Shown: in pieces, positions 16,599 through 25,187 of the stretch
Numbering within the stretch: position 1 is the stretch's first letter
How the letters are laid out: each line of letters begins with the position of its first letter
Assembly (NCBI GenBank): GCA_964646415.1
Contig: CAZYEL010000003.1
Coordinates: 1-64,000, forward strand
Reading direction: 5' to 3'
DNA length: 64,000 bases
Origin: VGJV01 sp964646415
GTDB taxonomy: Bacteria > Patescibacteriota > Minisyncoccia > UBA6257 > 2-01-FULL-56-20
Position numbers and translations under genes: made by a program
Notes under the pieces: generated by a model
Database searches by the model: none
What the model saw: the letters and a program-made list of their open reading frames with translations, nothing else
Told to the model about the DNA's origin: nothing

Positions 16599-18410
16599 AT
16601 GAACTCCGAAACCAGAACCACTTCGACAAGCTCAGTGCAAGCTTGCCAAAACTGTAAACAACCCTTCACAATTGAACCGGAAGATTTTACGTTCTATGAA
16701 AAGATAAAAGTTCCGCCACCCACGTGGTGCTGGCGGTGCCGCGCCATACGGCGAATGTCGTTCCGGAACATGACACACCTCTATCCGCGCATATGTGCCG
16801 CGACGGGGAAAAAGATCTACACGCTCATGCCGCCAGAGGCACCTATGCCGGTGTATAACTTGGAATACTGGATGAGTGACGCATGGGACCCTCTATCCTA
16901 CGGACACGACTATGATTTCTCAAGACCGTTTTTCGAGCAGTTCCAAGAACTATATCATCAAGTACCCTACGGAATGATTACTTCAGTAGGGTCAGTAAAT
17001 AGCGACTACAGTTCTACTATCTGGTCTAAAAATTGCTATTTGTGCTTTGATGGGGGTTTCGGCGAAGACAGCGCTCATAATGTTACTCTCCAGCGGAGCA
17101 AACAATGTTTCGATACCATCAACTGCAAAGTCTGCGAGCTATGCTACTTCTCCATCAATATAAGCAATTCGTACAAAGTGTTCTTTTCCCGGAACTGCAG
17201 CTCATGCAGCGAAGTATGGTTTAGTCAGGACTGCATAGGTTGCACAAATTGTTTTGGCTGTACGGGATTACGCAACAAAAGTTATTTCATATTCAACGAA
17301 CCTCACACCAAAGAGACCTACAAAAGAAAACTGGAGGAACTAGGAATAAATTCATGGTCAGGAATTGAGATTTTAAAGCGGCGAGTTATGGAAGTTTGGC
17401 GAAAGTATCCGGTGAAATATATGCACAGCGTACAAGCGAAAGGGTGTACCGGTGACTACCTCTTTCATGCCAGCGAACTGCGCAACTGTTTCTTTGCTGA
17501 CGGCGCACAAAACTGCGCACACTCTCAAAGCATCATTTATAGTCCGATAAAAGATTGCATGGACATCACTTCTTCGGGTGTCACTATAGAATTGTGCTAT
17601 GAAACGTGCTGCTCGGGGGCAGACCTTTCAAAGGTTTTCTTTTGTATGGAAGTTAATTCCGTCACCAACTCGCAGTATTCAATGGCGTGCAGCAACAGCA
17701 ATAATTTGTTCGGATGTGTCGGGGTTCGAAAGAAAAACTACTGCGTCTTGAACAAGCAATATTCGAAAGAAGAATACAACGCACTTGTTTCCAAAATCAT
17801 CGAGCATATGGACAAAATGCCATACGTGGATGCGAAGGGGCGCGTGTATAAATATGGCGAATTTTTCCCGCCAGAGATGAGCCCCTTTGGATACAACATC
17901 ACACAGGGACAGGAATATTTCCCAATGACGCAACAAGAAGCGGAAGCGCAGGGACTTAAATGGCGAGAACCGGAGAAAAAATCATATACCACAACAAAGA
18001 CATCAAAAGATTTGCCGGACACCATCGGCGAAGTGGGAGATGAAATAACAAGCGAAGTAATTCAATGTGCGCACGATGAGAAAGGGAATCACCCGTTTGA
18101 TTGCGCACCAAGCTGTTCCACCGCGTTCCGTATCATTCCTCAGGAAATCCAATTTTACCGACAAATGAAATTGCCGATCCCCCGACTTTGCTTCCACTGC
18201 CGCCACTTTGAGCGGGTCGCATGGCGAAATAAACCAGCACTGTATTCCCGGAAGTGCGCATGCGCGGGAACAAAATCAGGAGAATACCAAAACGGAGTTC
18301 TGCACTTCCACGGCGACAAACCCTGCCCGAATGAGTTCGAAACCTCGTTCGCATCGGATAGAGCAGAAATAGTATATTGCGAACAATGTTACAACTCAGA
18401 AATCGCGTAG
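16599..18410 (+). CDS. Cysteine-rich double zinc-ribbon protein, paralog 5
   Basis: 603 residues. Ribbon CQNCKQ ... CWRCRAIRR, stepwise Cys middle with CIGCTNCFGCTGLRNKSY, second block LFGCVGVRKKNYCVLNKQY, C-terminal ribbon with CAHDEKGNHPFDCAPSC ... CFHCRH, CACAGTKSG ... HFHGDKPC, tail CEQCYNSEIA. Like paralog 3 it lacks the CDLC pair (CAATGKKIYTLMPPE instead). Residues 9-14 (STSSVQ) are encoded by a copy of the CCTTCGACAAGCTCAG-type repeat at 16621, an N-terminal insertion the other copies lack. Last of the tandem array. Confidence 0.85.
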   Translation: MNSETRTTSTSSVQACQNCKQPFTIEPEDFTFYEKIKVPPPTWCWRCRAIRRMSFRNMTHLYPRICAATGKKIYTLMPPEAPMPVYNLEYWMSDAWDPLSYGHDYDFSRPFFEQFQELYHQVPYGMITSVGSVNSDYSSTIWSKNCYLCFDGGFGEDSAHNVTLQRSKQCFDTINCKVCELCYFSINISNSYKVFFSRNCSSCSEVWFSQDCIGCTNCFGCTGLRNKSYFIFNEPHTKETYKRKLEELGINSWSGIEILKRRVMEVWRKYPVKYMHSVQAKGCTGDYLFHASELRNCFFADGAQNCAHSQSIIYSPIKDCMDITSSGVTIELCYETCCSGADLSKVFFCMEVNSVTNSQYSMACSNSNNLFGCVGVRKKNYCVLNKQYSKEEYNALVSKIIEHMDKMPYVDAKGRVYKYGEFFPPEMSPFGYNITQGQEYFPMTQQEAEAQGLKWREPEKKSYTTTKTSKDLPDTIGEVGDEITSEVIQCAHDEKGNHPFDCAPSCSTAFRIIPQEIQFYRQMKLPIPRLCFHCRHFERVAWRNKPALYSRKCACAGTKSGEYQNGVLHFHGDKPCPNEFETSFASDRAEIVYCEQCYNSEIA

Positions 18411-18514
18411 GAGATTGCCTGCCCCGCGTAGAGCGGCGTGGCCGCCACGCGGCTTTACGCCGTGATGAGCGACCGTGTCCCGTGCGAAGTTTTACGGGAA
18501 GCGAATTTTACGGG

Positions 18515-18553
18515 GTGTACTGCGAGGCTTGTTATAACGCGGAGATAGCGTAA
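18515..18553 (+). pseudogene. 3' fragment of a sixth tandem zinc-ribbon paralog
   Basis: Thirteen codons reading VYCEACYNAEIA and stop, which is the exact C-terminal signature of the family (CExCYxxExA). It is preceded by short palindromic DNA (GTCCCGTGCGAAGTTTTACGGG around 18478-18500) instead of gene body, so the rest of the paralog has been deleted. Confidence 0.65.
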
Positions 18554-18696
18554 CAATTTCTCTCCTCTCCACTATTTCATCTGTTTTATTTCTAGCTCGC
18601 GTTTCGCAGTTTCAAACTTTGCCACAAAATGATCAAAGAATCATTCATAAAAGAAATGTAACTTCTCCCCTGCGCGTTCCCCAACAACACGCCGTC

Positions 18697-18784
18697 ATAT
18701 CTCTTGCGGGGCTTCTCGCAGCGCGGCGGCGCGAGAGTGAGCGCTGCGGCAGCCCGCCGCAGACAGTGTCCCCGCAAGAGATAT
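18697..18784. other. Long inverted repeat, structured element of unknown role
   Basis: Perfect 15-bp arms (ATATCTCTTGCGGGG at 18697-18711 and CCCCGCAAGAGATAT at 18770-18784) enclose 58 GC-rich bases that can form further hairpins (CAGCGC / GCGCTG). It lies just before the putative promoter of the B12 riboswitch transcript. It has no poly-T tail in either direction. It could be a small mobile palindrome, a structured RNA or a terminator-like end for the zinc-ribbon array. The rest of 18411-18800 shows no gene. Confidence 0.45.
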
Positions 18785-18797
18785 GCACAAGTGAATC

Positions 18798-18825
18798 TTG
18801 ACACCCCTCCCCTCCGGCGTACGAT
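18798..18825 (+). promoter_or_regulatory. Putative sigma70-type promoter for the B12 riboswitch transcript
   Basis: TTGACA at 18798-18803, 16 bases, then TACGAT at 18820-18825. The riboswitch aptamer begins about 58 bases downstream of the -10 box. The -35 box is perfect; the -10 box matches consensus at four of six bases. Confidence 0.5.
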
Positions 18826-18882
18826 GACAATACAAGTTGCGTAGTTGCGAAAGTATGCAACTCATTAAAAATTAGCAGTGAG

Positions 18883-19025
18883 TCCAGAGAAACCCGCCGT
18901 CGCATAAAGCTATGGCGTGGTAACAGGGGAAGCGGGTGTAAATCCCGCACAGTGCCGCTACGGTGAAGCCCGCCTACGTTCATAAAGAACTTCGGCGAGG
19001 CGCAGTCCGAATACCAACCTCTGGA
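18883..19025 (+). ncRNA. Cobalamin riboswitch aptamer
   Basis: Core GGGGAAGCGGGTGTAAATCC continuing into CGCACAGTGCCGCTACGGTG (about 18926-18965) matches the conserved centre of cobalamin riboswitches, and AGTCCGAATACCAAC (about 19004-19018) is the B12-box equivalent. An outer P1 helix can form between TCCAGAG (18883-18889) and CTCTGGA (19019-19025), closing the aptamer. An arm with CGCCTACGTT / AACTTCGGCG is visible between. The downstream gene encodes a transcobalamin-like protein, which supports the ligand assignment. Expected effect: repression by cobalamin through the attenuator at 19048-19107. Confidence 0.85.
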
Positions 19026-19047
19026 AAGTTCGTGTTTGCTTCTCGGT

Positions 19048-19107
19048 GCAAGAGGCAACTGATACTCGTCCCATCAGGTTTTCTCTTGCCGCGTGCAAGA
19101 GTTTTTT
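19048..19107 (+). terminator. Riboswitch expression platform: terminator with competing antiterminator
   Basis: Terminator: CTCTTGC (19083-19089), loop CGCGT, GCAAGAG (19095-19101), then six T. Antiterminator: an identical GCAAGAG at 19048-19054 can pair with the same CTCTTGC, and CTGAT / ATCAG between them extends that helix. The two structures exclude each other, the standard design of a transcription-attenuating riboswitch. It lies 22 bases after the aptamer and 65 bases before the start codon. Confidence 0.8.
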
Positions 19108-19128
19108 GTTTTTCGTGTGCGAAAAACA

Positions 19129-19156
19129 CCCTGAGCAAGCGAAGCGTGTCGAAGGG
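19129..19156. repeat. Short palindromic repeat CCCTGAGC ... GTCGAAGGG
   Basis: Longer variant of the element at 12296-12314, with AAGCGAAGC between the arms. It is inserted between the riboswitch terminator and the start codon of the B12-binding protein gene. Confidence 0.6.
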
Positions 19157-19171
19157 TATACCTCTACTTTT

Positions 19172-21031
19172 ATGTCTAAAAAATATATCGAAGTGCTCGT
19201 GGGTTTCGCGGTCGTAAGCGGTTTGTTTTTTAATGCGGGAGTCTCGCGGGGCGATACGAACGCCTCAATCGCCTACTTGAAGTCGAAACCGCTCACGGCG
19301 TGGACGATTATGGCGCTCGTCGCGGCGGGAGAGTCGCCCTCGCTTGAGACGCTCAAAACCGTCACGAGCGATAAGGCAATCGACTTTGAGGCGCCCATCT
19401 TGGCACTCACCGCCGCAGGCAAAGACCCCCGGAACTTCGGGAGCGTTGACCTCGTCGCAAAACTCAAAAGTTTCTCCGACGGTGCGCAGCTCGGCGACGC
19501 GACCATTTTGAATGACGACGTCTTCGGCATCCTGGCGCTTCTCTCCGCGGGCGAATCGCGCGAGAGCACGGCTGTTTCGAGTACGCTCCGCTTCGTAAAA
19601 GCCCGCCAGAACGGCGACGGCGGATGGGGCTACGCCGTGGGCGGCACGAGCGACACAAACACGACCGCCGCGGCAGTGATGGCACTCCGCGCGGCGGAAG
19701 TGCCCGCGAACGACGCCTCCCTCACGAAGGCAATCGACTACCTCAAAGCCGCGCAAAATGGCGACGGCGGATTCCCCTACGACCCCAAGAGCGCGTGGGG
19801 CACAGACTCCGACGCCTCCTCGGACGCGTGGAGCATCATGGCAATCAAAAGCGCGGGGCAGGACCCCGCAGCGTGGCAAAAAGACGGGAAGTCGCCTGCG
19901 AATCACCTCCAAACCCTCCGAGCCGAAAGCGGCGCATTCACGTACCAGCCGGGCGCGGGCGAAGACGCGTTTACCCCCACGACGACCTCCTACGCGGTGA
20001 TTGCGCTCGCCAACAAGTTTTTCCCGCTCCGCGTCATCTCCCCCGCCGCACCGGTACCCGTCCATTATTCCTACCGCATTGAGGGCGCGACTCAAGAACT
20101 CTGCGCGGGAGAAGCAGACGGAGTGAATGCAATCGAATCGGTTAAGTCAGCCGCGGCCGCATGCGGAATCACCTATCACATACAAGAATCTTCTCTCGGC
20201 TCTTACGTGGATGAAATAGCAACAGAAAAAGCCGCCGGGTCCAAGGGATGGCTTTATTTTATAAATAACGAGCTCGCAAGCGTTGGAGCGGACGCATACC
20301 GATTAAAATCCGCGGATGAAATACTTTGGTATTTTGGAGAATATGGCGCTCTGCCCACGCGCATTACACTCGCGACAACCACAATAGCCGGAGGATCAAA
20401 CGCCGAAGGGACCGTTGAGTCATACAAAAACGGCGCGTGGAGCGCGCTTCAGGAAGCTGTGGTTAAATCAGGGCATTCAAGCACAACGACCGGAAGCGAC
20501 GGAAAATTCTCTCTCTCCTTAAATCCCGGGATTCGCAAAATTTATGCCGAAAAAACCGGATTTGTAAGAGGCGCGGAGATTAAAGTAACTGTCGGGTCGC
20601 TCTCAAGCACAACGCTCGATCTTGAAGTGGACATTCCCGCATCCACCTCCACGAACTCCGGATCCGGCGGGGGCGGAAATGGAGGCGGGGGCGGAAATCC
20701 GGCATCGGGAGAAGTTTCATTCGTAGTCGAAACCGGCACATCGGCAAAATCATTGGACTTCGGGAAATTGGATAAGGGAAAACAGCAAAAGAAAAAAATC
20801 ACGTTGCAAAACAAAGGGCAAGGCACGCTTTCAATAGAAAGCGCGGTAACCGGAGACGATCTGTTCAAAAGTTATCTTCTCTTAGACGGGAAAACATGGC
20901 GGCTTTTCCAAAACTCTGTTACTGCCGGAGCATCTATCACGCCCGAAGTGAGAATAGACATTCCTCAAAATTATTCCGGATCCGGCGTTAAAAAGGGCGC
21001 GCTTACGTTTTGGGCAACTCAAATTCAATAA
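19172..21031 (+). CDS. Secreted transcobalamin-like cobalamin-binding protein
   Basis: 619 residues from the ATG at 19172; the longer frame from 19046 would run through the terminator, so I reject that start. Signal segment (about 5-25). An alpha/alpha-toroid domain of the prenyltransferase/squalene cyclase-like type follows, with repeats such as RQNGDGGWGY and AQNGDGGFPY (about 30-290). Next is a DUF4430 domain, the transcobalamin C-terminal fold (GWLYFINNELASVGADAYRL, then ILWYFGEYG), a carboxypeptidase-regulatory-like domain, a Gly-rich linker and a final beta domain. This is the domain order of intrinsic factor and transcobalamin plus surface modules. The B12 riboswitch upstream strongly supports cobalamin as ligand. 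Confidence 0.85.
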   Translation: MSKKYIEVLVGFAVVSGLFFNAGVSRGDTNASIAYLKSKPLTAWTIMALVAAGESPSLETLKTVTSDKAIDFEAPILALTAAGKDPRNFGSVDLVAKLKSFSDGAQLGDATILNDDVFGILALLSAGESRESTAVSSTLRFVKARQNGDGGWGYAVGGTSDTNTTAAAVMALRAAEVPANDASLTKAIDYLKAAQNGDGGFPYDPKSAWGTDSDASSDAWSIMAIKSAGQDPAAWQKDGKSPANHLQTLRAESGAFTYQPGAGEDAFTPTTTSYAVIALANKFFPLRVISPAAPVPVHYSYRIEGATQELCAGEADGVNAIESVKSAAAACGITYHIQESSLGSYVDEIATEKAAGSKGWLYFINNELASVGADAYRLKSADEILWYFGEYGALPTRITLATTTIAGGSNAEGTVESYKNGAWSALQEAVVKSGHSSTTTGSDGKFSLSLNPGIRKIYAEKTGFVRGAEIKVTVGSLSSTTLDLEVDIPASTSTNSGSGGGGNGGGGGNPASGEVSFVVETGTSAKSLDFGKLDKGKQQKKKITLQNKGQGTLSIESAVTGDDLFKSYLLLDGKTWRLFQNSVTAGASITPEVRIDIPQNYSGSGVKKGALTFWATQIQ

Positions 21032-21032
21032 A

Positions 21033-21623
21033 ATGGCTTTTCTCAAGCGGAGAAATCCCCGAGGCTTAGCCTCCGTGGAGGCTAAGCCTCGGTGGCGAGT
21101 CCTGATTTTTATCGCGTTTTCATTCACGCTTTCCGTTCCAGCATTCACTCACGCGTACTCAATCGGCATAGCAGTGGAACCGTCCGAACTCGCAATTAGT
21201 GTTAGAGAAAACAGTGAAACAACAGCGGAATTTCGCGTAAAGAATCCCTCGCGCGAAGTCGCGATCTTTGAAGTCTATCCGGAAAACTTCGAAAATTCGG
21301 TCGTTCCAATACCCGGACGCTTCACCCTCGAAAGCTCCGAAGAAAGGAAAGTAACGATCAAAATATTGAAGGGTCAAACAGGCGCGTTTGTGACAAACAT
21401 AGCAATAGTCGCGAGACCCATAAGCGACCCCATAATCGGAGTCGGATCGGGCATTAAAATACCGCTCCGCGTATCAATAAAAGAAACACCAAAAAACGGC
21501 CTGCTTGCCATGGCAAGCGAAACGGCGTTGCCGGCCATAGGAATAGCAATCGCCGCCGCTTTATTAGGCAGTGCGGTTACAATATTTTTGAACCGCAGAA
21601 AAACTTCCGCCAAACTGCCGTAA
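21033..21623 (+). CDS. Membrane-anchored Ig-like surface protein, partner of the B12-binding protein
   Basis: 196 residues: N-terminal signal (about 22-40), a single beta-sandwich domain (about 45-150; VEPSELAISVRENSETTAEF and KVTIKILKGQTGAF resemble DUF916/Ig-like surface domains), and a C-terminal membrane helix (about 165-188) followed by RRK. It starts one base after the stop of 19172-21031 and so shares its riboswitch-controlled transcript. Likely role: holding the capture protein at the cell surface (inference). Codons 8-20 read through a perfect palindrome (21059-21092), placing GLASVEAKPR ahead of the signal helix. Confidence 0.65.
   Translation: MAFLKRRNPRGLASVEAKPRWRVLIFIAFSFTLSVPAFTHAYSIGIAVEPSELAISVRENSETTAEFRVKNPSREVAIFEVYPENFENSVVPIPGRFTLESSEERKVTIKILKGQTGAFVTNIAIVARPISDPIIGVGSGIKIPLRVSIKETPKNGLLAMASETALPAIGIAIAAALLGSAVTIFLNRRKTSAKLP
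21059..21092. repeat. Perfect palindrome inside the N-terminal coding region
   Basis: Two 16-bp arms (CCGAGGCTTAGCCTCC and its reverse complement) around GT. It is read in frame as part of the protein at 21033-21623 and could also hide or expose sequence in the mRNA near the start codon. Confidence 0.7.
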
Positions 21624-21628
21624 AATTT

Positions 21629-24619
21629 TTAACACGGCCCCAGTCCCCGTTCGCACTTAATCGCGTTGATTTTGTCGCGCAAAGACCGGATTTGCTCTTC
21701 TAATTTTTTAATCGTAGCGATAAGAAAATCAATCGTCTTTTTAGAATCCACTTTAACAACCGCGCTCTTCACATTAGATCCTCCGGGCCCCGTGCACGTG
21801 AGTGAAAAAGAAGTGTTTGCTGTTATGTTCGTTATAACTTCTTTGCCGGTCGAAGAAACATTCCGGCCAGACCACCCTCCAGATTTCGCGCAATCTGACG
21901 CATCTTTCGCAACCCATGAAATAGTGCTGGAACCGCTGGAAAATGTAGATGCGGGATGCGCGGATATTGATATATTTGGCGGAGGAAGTTGCAACGAAAA
22001 ATGGCTTGACGTCGCAGAAACATTTTTATCGCCCGCAAGCGAGACTCGAATGTAATATGAACTGCCCGGGAGTATATCAGAGGCAGAAGGAATTCTAACA
22101 AATTCCTCTCCGTCGTTTGTGCTTGTGGCAAGCGGAATAGCGTTCTGCGTGCCTAATAAATCAATCTGCATCAGCGATGATGTGCTCGAGATCCCCTGCG
22201 TCTGCCAGCGAACCGGAATTGCTCCATCAGATCTAAAAGTCTCGCCGCCGGACGGAGAAGACACGGAAATCAGAGGATTAACAACATCAGCAATCGTAAA
22301 TGGATCGCTTATATCATAAAAATCTTTATAAGAAACCTTCAAATAATATTTCCCTGGAACAAACGAAACAGACACCGGCTCATCCCCGTCATTTAATGTT
22401 TGAAAAGAATCGAGTGAAAATAATGAATCACCGGATCCAACCAATACATCTATCGAAACCAATTCATCTCTCGGAATATTAAGTGTCTGCCATATTAATT
22501 TGATTAAACTATTTTTCTGAATAATATCACCTTCCTTAGGAGATAAAATTTTGATCGGGAATTGAACAGTCGAAAACTTTTCCGAATATAATTCGCTATC
22601 TTTATTTGAAACTCTAAATACATACCTATAATATCCTAAAGGATGTTCGGGGATATTTATTACGCCTCTGAAAAATCCTGATTCTTCTTTATCCAACTCC
22701 AAAGCATTAGGACTAACACTGTAACTCCACTTATCCGGCAAAACCATACTTGGGAAAAACTCAGTTTTGCCACACGCAGGAGAATTATTGCCTTGAACTC
22801 CAGCAGTAAATTTGCGAGGATTGAAACGATCGATTTCAAAGCTAATTACTGGTGACCGCTTAAAACAAACCGGCTCGCCAATATCGACCTCAAAAGATAG
22901 AATATTTTCCTCAATTGATAATATGGGACCAATCCTAATATTCTCAACTTCATCAACAAAAACAGCATTTTTCGATCTAGATAGCATCGCCGAGTTCTTG
23001 GCATCTTCATACCATTCGAGGGTAGAGGGGCTAGCATCAATAAGCTGTGAAATATAGGTGTTTGATTTTATAATATTGATAAGTAATCCGTTTTGGTTCA
23101 ATCGGGATTCTTCATTGTCAAGCTGCCTATCAAAACCAACAGCTTTCCTCCATTCGATATAATATTGCACATCTCTGCCGCGAGGTTTTATTTTCATATA
23201 CGCGACACCAGAATCCGCCTCTAAAGTATTTATCGCATATGTGCCAGAATTTTCTATTGTCAACATCCGCTTCGGATCTAACCAATCAAGACGCTCCTTA
23301 TAAATTGCGTTAAAATGGAGCGAAAACGATCCGTAACCCATCACGTCAAAAGGATTTCCATACTCCTTATTGATGCAAGAACCATATCTAGACTCATCAC
23401 CGCAATCCAATCCATTTGCATGGTAAAGCCCTAAACTATGACCAAGCTCATGAGACAACGCATCATCGAAATATGTCCAAATACCTCGATTTATATCTAT
23501 CCTAGAGAATACAGACGAGACAGAAATACGCTGCGTCATTCCATTGTATTTATAATCTATTTCTCCAACCGTTGAACATCCCCCACCACGGTCTTGCCTG
23601 GCTGGATTTACTACAACAAGAAATCTTCTAATATTCGAAAAAACAAATTCATTTTCTTCCGCAATTTTCAAAGCTTCATCACCTATCATGCCGCATCTTA
23701 CGTTTTCATCTTTTTTTTGTAAGGTAAACCAGCCATACACGTCGCCCGCAAACCAAGTTTTTCCATATGATTGCTCCTTGTAAAAAGCGTTCATAGGGCC
23801 GTTGAAGATCAACTCTTTCGCCTGCTCTTTCGTAAATGGAGGAGTGCCTGAATCCTGGAAATTCACAAGAAGCACTAGTGTTTTTTGTTCTCCTAAAGCA
23901 TCCAGTTTAGGCGCATCATATATTTTAAAATTCGCGGCCTTCGTGTTTGCCGCAAAAATATCTTTAATCTTGAATCCGACTGCGTTAATCTTTGCGCCGG
24001 AGATGGTCGAAATTTGCCCTGTCGGATAAAAAGAAAGGCGGGTATTGCCTTGCCTTATGTAGTATTCGTATTTCGAATCCTCGGGTTTCTCAAAATCATC
24101 TACATGAAAGACCTCTATTATTCCGGCGCGTATCGTAGCCTGCTGTTCAGCATACTTAATCAAAGCTTGCGGAAGTTTGGCTCGAAATTTCGTGACCGCC
24201 GCGATTTTAAGAAACAAGTCGGGATTTTCTTTTGCCAACTTCATCATTACATCCAAGCGGAGTTTCAAAGCAGATTCGAGATCCCTTGTAATAGCTTGTA
24301 CATTAACGGATGCGCCTGGCGATTTAGGCGAAATAGAACCCAAACGGTTCAAAAAAATTGAAATTGATTTATCCAGTTTCGCCGCCTCGGACGCATCAAA
24401 ACTTCCATCCAAAGGAATAGGAGCTGGAGAAAGCAAAGATGGACTATTAGAATATATGCCAGATATCGCTGCGGATTGCGAGCCCAATCCACCCTTTAGA
24501 GACAAAATAGAATTTCGGAGCCAACTAAAAACACCTTCCGATCCGGACTGGCCTGGCGTACCAGCCGCAACAATGGAAAGAAAAAGCAGAAAAACCAGCA
24601 AACGCCCCGTTTTACTCAT
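21629..24619 (-). CDS. Large secreted metalloprotease with Ig-like repeats (M6/M11-like)
   Basis: 996 residues. Signal segment (about 5-20). A metzincin-type zinc site HELGHSLGLYH (HExxHxxGxxH) lies near residue 380, with a downstream Met-turn candidate DVMGYGSF, typical of M6/gametolysin-like peptidases. Then about three beta-sandwich modules, two with the GGETF... RW or EGDIIQKNSLIKLIW pattern seen in KRE9/Ser-Thr-rich anchored proteins, and one PKD/Ig-like with SCTGPGG-type cysteines. A C-terminal coiled coil (IKKLEEQIRSLRDKINAIK) and CERGLGPC end the protein. It is markedly more AT-rich than its surroundings. Convergent with 21033-21623. Confidence 0.82.
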   Translation of the reverse strand: MSKTGRLLVFLLFLSIVAAGTPGQSGSEGVFSWLRNSILSLKGGLGSQSAAISGIYSNSPSLLSPAPIPLDGSFDASEAAKLDKSISIFLNRLGSISPKSPGASVNVQAITRDLESALKLRLDVMMKLAKENPDLFLKIAAVTKFRAKLPQALIKYAEQQATIRAGIIEVFHVDDFEKPEDSKYEYYIRQGNTRLSFYPTGQISTISGAKINAVGFKIKDIFAANTKAANFKIYDAPKLDALGEQKTLVLLVNFQDSGTPPFTKEQAKELIFNGPMNAFYKEQSYGKTWFAGDVYGWFTLQKKDENVRCGMIGDEALKIAEENEFVFSNIRRFLVVVNPARQDRGGGCSTVGEIDYKYNGMTQRISVSSVFSRIDINRGIWTYFDDALSHELGHSLGLYHANGLDCGDESRYGSCINKEYGNPFDVMGYGSFSLHFNAIYKERLDWLDPKRMLTIENSGTYAINTLEADSGVAYMKIKPRGRDVQYYIEWRKAVGFDRQLDNEESRLNQNGLLINIIKSNTYISQLIDASPSTLEWYEDAKNSAMLSRSKNAVFVDEVENIRIGPILSIEENILSFEVDIGEPVCFKRSPVISFEIDRFNPRKFTAGVQGNNSPACGKTEFFPSMVLPDKWSYSVSPNALELDKEESGFFRGVINIPEHPLGYYRYVFRVSNKDSELYSEKFSTVQFPIKILSPKEGDIIQKNSLIKLIWQTLNIPRDELVSIDVLVGSGDSLFSLDSFQTLNDGDEPVSVSFVPGKYYLKVSYKDFYDISDPFTIADVVNPLISVSSPSGGETFRSDGAIPVRWQTQGISSTSSLMQIDLLGTQNAIPLATSTNDGEEFVRIPSASDILPGSSYYIRVSLAGDKNVSATSSHFSLQLPPPNISISAHPASTFSSGSSTISWVAKDASDCAKSGGWSGRNVSSTGKEVITNITANTSFSLTCTGPGGSNVKSAVVKVDSKKTIDFLIATIKKLEEQIRSLRDKINAIKCERGLGPC

Positions 24620-24679
24620 TTACTATGCATAAATTATATCACAACTCGATTTTCCGATGATATGCATGAGAAAAACACA

Positions 24680-25153
24680 CTACCCTATCCAGTTCCTGAT
24701 TTTTGGAAACTTGGAGCAAATCGGAAGACCGGCACACCATTTTTCCAAGCCGAATACTCGTCCTGCTTCAAGCGCGCCTAAAAGAAGCAATGCCAAGGCG
24801 TATATGATATGCTCATCAACAATCAGCGAATGGCTGTTTGGATAGGGGAACCCAAGCGGAAGATAATACAAAATCATAATTATTGCGCCGAATATCCCCG
24901 CGAGCCGAGTGAATATTCCCAATATAAGAGCCGCGCCGATAAGCGTAAGCCCCCATTCATTCACGAAGTTTACGAGCGGAAGCAACGCAGGGTTTGCGAG
25001 CCAATGGTAGAAATCGGGAAATGTTTTTGCTCCCTGGAGATACCCCGCTGCGGACCAGCTCGGGTCGAGAATCTTCGTGGCACCCGCGTAGAAAAAAAGC
25101 CACCCCATGCTCACACGGAGGAAAAACAAAGCAATTTTCGCGCTGTGGTTCAT
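24680..25153 (-). CDS. DoxX family membrane protein
   Basis: 157 residues with four predicted membrane helices and the DoxX opening LRVSMGWLFFYAGATKILDP. DoxX proteins are poorly characterised; some work with thiol redox or quinone partners. It ends the minus-strand series arsR-nrdJ-adenosyltransferase-ECF-DoxX-DoxX; the gap to the second DoxX gene is 34 bases. Confidence 0.8.
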   Translation of the reverse strand: MNHSAKIALFFLRVSMGWLFFYAGATKILDPSWSAAGYLQGAKTFPDFYHWLANPALLPLVNFVNEWGLTLIGAALILGIFTRLAGIFGAIIMILYYLPLGFPYPNSHSLIVDEHIIYALALLLLGALEAGRVFGLEKWCAGLPICSKFPKIRNWIG

Positions 25154-25187
25154 GGAACGTTAATTATCCCTTCGGCGGTCGGACCGC

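Noticed and set aside
19046..19171. Longer N-terminus for the B12-binding protein
   Set aside because: It would begin inside the riboswitch antiterminator and read through the terminator; the signal peptide begins at 19172.
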